Assembly: GCA_963737445.1 (NCBI GenBank)
Contig: CAVTSO010000008.1
Location: forward strand, 1 to 64,000
Length of the DNA: 64,000 nucleotides
Source of the DNA: JAICYJ01 sp963737445
GTDB taxonomy: Bacteria; Actinomycetota; Thermoleophilia; Gaiellales; JAICJC01
Reading direction: 5' to 3'
The notes under the pieces: model-generated
Database searches by the model: none
Seen by the model: the letters and a program-made list of their open reading frames with translations, nothing else
Told to the model about the DNA's origin: nothing
Translations under genes and position numbers: made by a program
In this document: positions 60,631-64,000 of the stretch, piece by piece
Layout of the letters: each line of letters opens with the position of its first letter
Numbering within the stretch: position 1 is the stretch's first letter

Positions 60631-61502
60631 CGCAGCTGTTCCACCACCTCGTCGGATAGCTGCACCTCGTCGTGTGCCCGCAGCCAGTCCAGCAGGTGTC
60701 GTGTGCCGGGCCGGCGTGCGATCAGGTCTTGCAGCGGCTGCAGGTCGCCGGCGTGCGCTCGCAGCACCGCCACCCAGCCCACCACGTTCTGGTCGTGTGG
60801 CGCCAGCGAGGCTGCGCGCTGCGCCAGCCGCCCGGCCTCGCCGAGATCGCCGCTCTTGGCGGCCGCGGTGCCGGCCCGCATCGCCTCATAGGCCTCCGAC
60901 ACGTCCAGCAGACGTTCCAGCCGGTCGAGCGGCTCGGGGTCATCGTCCACGCGGACGTCGACCGCCACGCCCTCCCAGGACTCGTCCCGCACATCGGCCT
61001 CGACCACGAGCAGCGCTGCCGACTGGCGGCCGCGAATGTCCCCGCCGGCGGCCTCGGCAGCACGCATGGACGCCAGCAGCCGCCGCTGCAGTGGGCCGTC
61101 CGAGGCCACGAAGGCGTCCCGCATCGCCTCCGGCACGCCGGGGGCGGTCATCATGTTGGCCTGGCAGCTGAAGCCGTCGCCCTGGACGTCGCCCGCGAAC
61201 GGGATCGTGTCGGATCCCGTGAACGCCGCGGTGACGCCGTCGGCGGCCAGCACCGCCACCTGCCGCTGTTCGCGCCTCTCGTCGGCGGCCGCCAGCGCAC
61301 CGAGCGCGGCGGCCGGTGGCTCGCCTGCCGCCAGCCGGTCGAGCAGCCGCGGGCCGTATCCGGCCAGGCTGAAGGCCTGGGTTGCGACCACGCCTACACC
61401 CGCGCGTCCCCAGGGGCAGATCGCGCCGACTCCCATCACGCAGGTCTGGACCGCAACGCCCATCCGCCCGTCGCCGTCGCGGGCGACGATCGAGTACGTC
61501 AT
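60627..61502 (-). CDS. DUF1028 family protein with helical C-terminal extension
   Basis: A 291-aa protein. I used the ATG at 61502 (MTYSIVARDGDGRMGVAV). The DUF1028 core runs to about residue 200 (VATQAFSLAGYGPRLLDRLAAG, AANMMTAPGVPEAMRDAF-like segments, GGDIRGRQSAALLVV). Residues 205-290 (AYEAMRAGTAAAKSGDLGEAGRLAQRAASLAPHDQNVVGWVAVL) look like TPR-type helical repeats. The paralogue at 22693-23499 lacks these. TATGCT lies 6 nt before the ATG. The reaction is unknown. Confidence 0.85.
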   Translation of the reverse strand: MTYSIVARDGDGRMGVAVQTCVMGVGAICPWGRAGVGVVATQAFSLAGYGPRLLDRLAAGEPPAAALGALAAADERREQRQVAVLAADGVTAAFTGSDTIPFAGDVQGDGFSCQANMMTAPGVPEAMRDAFVASDGPLQRRLLASMRAAEAAGGDIRGRQSAALLVVEADVRDESWEGVAVDVRVDDDPEPLDRLERLLDVSEAYEAMRAGTAAAKSGDLGEAGRLAQRAASLAPHDQNVVGWVAVLRAHAGDLQPLQDLIARRPGTRHLLDWLRAHDEVQLSDEVVEQLR

Positions 61503-61508
61503 GCGGCC

Positions 61509-61533
61509 AGCATAGCGAGCGCCGAAGTACACT
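61509..61533. promoter_or_regulatory. divergent leaderless -10 boxes, DUF1028 and membrane-protein genes
   Basis: TATGCT on minus (61509-61514), 6 nt before the ATG at 61502. TACACT on plus (61528-61533), 9 nt before the TTG at 61543. Confidence 0.5.
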
Positions 61534-61542
61534 TCTGGCCGT

Positions 61543-63552
61543 TTGAACGCCGGCGCCATCATCATCGCCCTGCTGGTCATGGTGGTTCCGGGCGCGGGAG
61601 CCAGCATGGCTCTGCATCGCCCCGGACAGGCCGGAATCCCGACCCGCCTGGCGCTCTGTTTCGGCCTCGGTTACGCCGCCACGGCGCTGACGGGCGTCGT
61701 CCTCGAGATCCTGCACGTGCTGAACGCCGTCACCTACGTGGGTCTGCTCGCGGCCGTGACGGCGGTCCTGTGGGGCTACGCCATCCGCCGCGACGGCCTG
61801 CGCGCCCACGCTGCGGCGCTGCGCGATGAGCTCGTCGCCGAACCCTGGCTGACGGGCTCCGGCCTGGCCGCGATACTGCTGTTCGCGCTGATGCGCCTGC
61901 GCTTCTCGCCGCTGCTCAACTTCAGCATGTTTGGGCCGTGGCGCTACTGGCAGGACGGGATCGAGATCGCCGACGCCGGCCGCGTCCCCCACCAGACGCT
62001 GCAGTGGGGTGCGACCTACACCCCCACCGTCAGCAAGGTGATCCTGAACAGCTACCAGGCTGGGATGAGCTACCTGATCGGGGCGTCGCCGCTGCCGGCC
62101 ATGGGCGCCCTGCTGTGGCTGGTCGCCGTCGGCCTCGCGTGTGGTCTGTGGGCATTGGGCCGGGAGTTGGGTCTGCGCTACACCGCCGCTCTGCTGCCGC
62201 TGCTGGTGCTGGTGCTGGTCGACAACGAGCTGCACCGCGACCTGGACGTGTACACCGCCGAGAACACCGGCCGGATGGCGGCGGTGGGCGCACTGATGCT
62301 TGGCGTGCGCGCGCTGCGCCGGCGCAGCGGCTGGGCCGAGCCGGTGGTCTCGGGCGTGCTGTTCGCGGTCGCTGCCGGCAGCCACGGCATCCCCGCGTTC
62401 GTGCTGATGCTGGGTCTCGCCTGCTATGCGGCTGCGCTGCTGCTCGTGGTCGGCGAGCGCCGGGCCGTGGTGTTGCGTGGCCTTGCCATCGTCGGCGTGA
62501 CCGTCCTGATCTGGGGAGCCAGCCTGGGCCTGTCCGGCGGTGACGTCGGGTTCCAGGGTGCCGGCGGCTCCAACCGCTACAGCTCGTTCCCACCCAACGT
62601 CGATCCCACCGCGTCGCTGTTCACGGGCCACGTCGTCGATCGTGCGACCGCCGGCGGCCACTGGTACATCGCGCCCGCCGGCCTCACCCGCGGCCTGGTG
62701 GCGAGCGCGATCACCCGCCCCGCCTCGGACCTGGCGTTGTGGGCCGTGCCGCTGCTTGCGATCGCGATCGCGCTGGTGATGCTGTTCCGTTTCCGCGACG
62801 AGCTGCGCCCGCTGGGCGTGTTCGTGGTGCTGCTGGCGGCCGTGCTGCTGGGGTTCGCGCTCCTGTTCTCCTACCGCTACTCCACCTACATCCCCGGCAC
62901 CTTCGGCCCGCACCGGCTGTACGACTACATGTGTCTGCTCGCGCTGCTGCTGGCACTCGGCTGCCTGGAGCAGGCGGTGGGGTTGCTGTCGCGCCTGCGT
63001 GCCGGCCTCCCGGCCATCGTCTGCGCGGTGGCGGTGCTGGCCACCGCGGCCACCGCGGCGTACGCCGGCGCCCCGGCCCGGCACGGGTGGCAGCAGAACG
63101 GTCAGCGTGCCGAGCACGTCACCAGCTGGGTCGACGCCAATCTGCCCTGTAGCTCTCGCCTGCTGGTCGACCGGCTGACCCTGGGCACGTTCGCGGCGGA
63201 GACCGGCCGCGTGAGCGTGGCGGAGGGGATGGGGCCATACCTGCGGCCGGCGGAGCTGCACACCGTGCTCGACCTGGTGCTGGGCGCGCACAGCTTCTTC
63301 CAGGACCCGTCAGCGCACCGGGAGTACCTCCAGAAGCAGGTGATCGACTACGTGCTGGTGCTGAGGAACGTCCGCGTCGGCAGCATGGTCAGCACGCTCG
63401 AGCAGGGTGTGGACCCCGCCAGCTTCCACAGCGTGCCGTTCCTACGGCTCGTCCACAGCGACGACACCATGGACGTGTACCAGGTGGTCGACCCCGCTCA
63501 CGGCTCGCCGCCGAACCCGAAGAACTATGCAGGATTCGCCTGCCGCACCTGA
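61543..63552 (+). CDS. large multi-spanning membrane protein, GT-C-like
   Basis: A 669-aa protein starting with TTG. It has about 12 hydrophobic segments up to residue 510 and then a soluble C-terminal domain (about 520-669). The early external loop LNFSMFGPWRYWQDGIEIADAGRVPHQTLQWGATYTPTVSK resembles the first loop of GT-C glycosyltransferases and their relatives, but I see no clear Asp-Glu catalytic motif. The C-terminal part (SSRLLVDRLTLGTFAAETGR) recalls the soluble domain of such enzymes. An envelope glycan role is inferred from neighbours. Confidence 0.7.
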   Translation: MNAGAIIIALLVMVVPGAGASMALHRPGQAGIPTRLALCFGLGYAATALTGVVLEILHVLNAVTYVGLLAAVTAVLWGYAIRRDGLRAHAAALRDELVAEPWLTGSGLAAILLFALMRLRFSPLLNFSMFGPWRYWQDGIEIADAGRVPHQTLQWGATYTPTVSKVILNSYQAGMSYLIGASPLPAMGALLWLVAVGLACGLWALGRELGLRYTAALLPLLVLVLVDNELHRDLDVYTAENTGRMAAVGALMLGVRALRRRSGWAEPVVSGVLFAVAAGSHGIPAFVLMLGLACYAAALLLVVGERRAVVLRGLAIVGVTVLIWGASLGLSGGDVGFQGAGGSNRYSSFPPNVDPTASLFTGHVVDRATAGGHWYIAPAGLTRGLVASAITRPASDLALWAVPLLAIAIALVMLFRFRDELRPLGVFVVLLAAVLLGFALLFSYRYSTYIPGTFGPHRLYDYMCLLALLLALGCLEQAVGLLSRLRAGLPAIVCAVAVLATAATAAYAGAPARHGWQQNGQRAEHVTSWVDANLPCSSRLLVDRLTLGTFAAETGRVSVAEGMGPYLRPAELHTVLDLVLGAHSFFQDPSAHREYLQKQVIDYVLVLRNVRVGSMVSTLEQGVDPASFHSVPFLRLVHSDDTMDVYQVVDPAHGSPPNPKNYAGFACRT

Positions 63553-63553
63553 G

Positions 63554-64000
63554 TCACAGCTCGATCAACCGCGCGGCCAGTCCCACGCGCCGCTCGACGG
63601 TCTCCAGCTCGATCCACTCCGCCTCCGTGTGGTCGAGGGCGCCGACCGGTCCCAGCCCGTCCAGCGTGGGGACGCCGTCCGCCCCCGTCCAGCAGCCGTC
63701 GGACACGCCGCCTGAGAGCTGCTCGCCGACCGTCAGGCCCAGCTCGCGCGCATGCTCCAGCGCGGCCCGCGTCAGCCGCTCGTCGCGCGGCATCGGCGGC
63801 CAGGTGCCGCGGTCGATGATCTCGATCGTGACGCCGTCGTAGGGGCCGCCGGCCCCCAGCTGCACCAGCGCGTGCTCGAGGTCACCGGGCGCGCTGGAGC
63901 GGATGTCGAGCGTCGCTCGCGCTTCTCCGGGCAACGTGTTCGCGGCCGTGCCGCCCGCCACCGTCGTCACCACCGAGGTCATGTCCGGCCGACCGGCGGT
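63554..64000 (-). CDS. M20 family metallopeptidase, N-terminal part outside window
   Basis: The last 149 codons of an ArgE/DapE/CPG2-type zinc peptidase. The dimerisation domain is seen in VAGGTAANTLPGEARATLDIRSSAPGDLE, and the C-terminal metal half in LSGGVSDGCWTGADGVPTLDGLGPVGALDHTEAEWI with its conserved His. The gene continues beyond 64000. It ends 2 bp from the stop of the large membrane protein gene, tail to tail. Substrate unknown. Confidence 0.85.
   Translation of the reverse strand, partial: TAGRPDMTSVVTTVAGGTAANTLPGEARATLDIRSSAPGDLEHALVQLGAGGPYDGVTIEIIDRGTWPPMPRDERLTRAALEHARELGLTVGEQLSGGVSDGCWTGADGVPTLDGLGPVGALDHTEAEWIELETVERRVGLAARLIEL

Overview
The window reads as a chromosomal segment of a very GC-rich, Gram-positive actinobacterium. 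The support is its base composition, a DivIVA-type protein, a complete 14-subunit proton-pumping NADH dehydrogenase operon, a methylmalonyl-CoA epimerase, HrcA/CIRCE control of groESL, and a strong habit of leaderless transcription (TANNNT boxes 5-11 nt before start codons). A deep-branching class such as Thermoleophilia fits the mixture, but that placement is inference. I see no rRNA, tRNA, CRISPR array, insertion sequence or prophage. Coding density is above 95 percent and genes are often joined by 4-bp ATGA/GTGA overlaps.

Layout. 1-5326 (minus): a SixA-like phosphatase, an NmrA-type NAD(P)-binding protein, a protein resembling the last two domains of the DNA sliding clamp, a GNAT acetyltransferase, a cysteine-poor peroxiredoxin-like/HD-GYP fusion with lost metal ligands, and a DivIVA-like protein with a duplicated N-terminal motif. 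5485-12262: arginase family, rarA, DUF1385, a short ftsH, methylmalonyl-CoA epimerase and a YchF-like protein with a broken P-loop. 12546-24828: redox, cupin and TetR genes around a palindromic operator, a YhaM-like nuclease, DUF1015, an inositol-monophosphatase-like enzyme, an ABC exporter translationally coupled to azlCD, mrp, a DUF1028 protein and a UPF0173 hydrolase.

24732-39638 (minus) is one operon, nuoABCDEF-[57-aa acidic ORF]-GHIJKLMN followed by an L,D-transpeptidase. nuoN carries a +1 frameshift near its 3 prime end. The 57-aa ORF between nuoF and nuoG is coupled to both neighbours.

39835-51181: an A-type Fe-S carrier, a thioredoxin-reductase-like ferredoxin-NADP reductase behind a perfect 18-bp palindrome, a mismatch uracil glycosylase and fumarase. 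On the minus strand follow a 2-oxoacid dehydrogenase operon (E1alpha, E1beta, E2) with lipB, lipA and a cupin gene. A hairpin element with compensatory base changes occurs twice, before fumC and between the E1alpha and E1beta genes.

51264-64000: a zinc-ribbon/degenerate GGDEF pair, a secreted or anchored vWA protein, an ASCH protein, an MFS transporter, groESL with two CIRCE boxes and a terminator, then an envelope cluster (PIG-V-like mannosyltransferase, PAP2_3 phosphatase, GT-C glycosyltransferases), a second DUF1028 protein and a partial M20 peptidase.

The main metabolic theme is respiration: lipoylated 2-oxoacid dehydrogenase and fumarase feed NADH to complex I, and ErpA and Mrp can supply its Fe-S clusters. 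A second theme is enzyme-family proteins that have lost key residues (clamp-like, HD-GYP, YchF, GGDEF), which are probably regulatory or structural.
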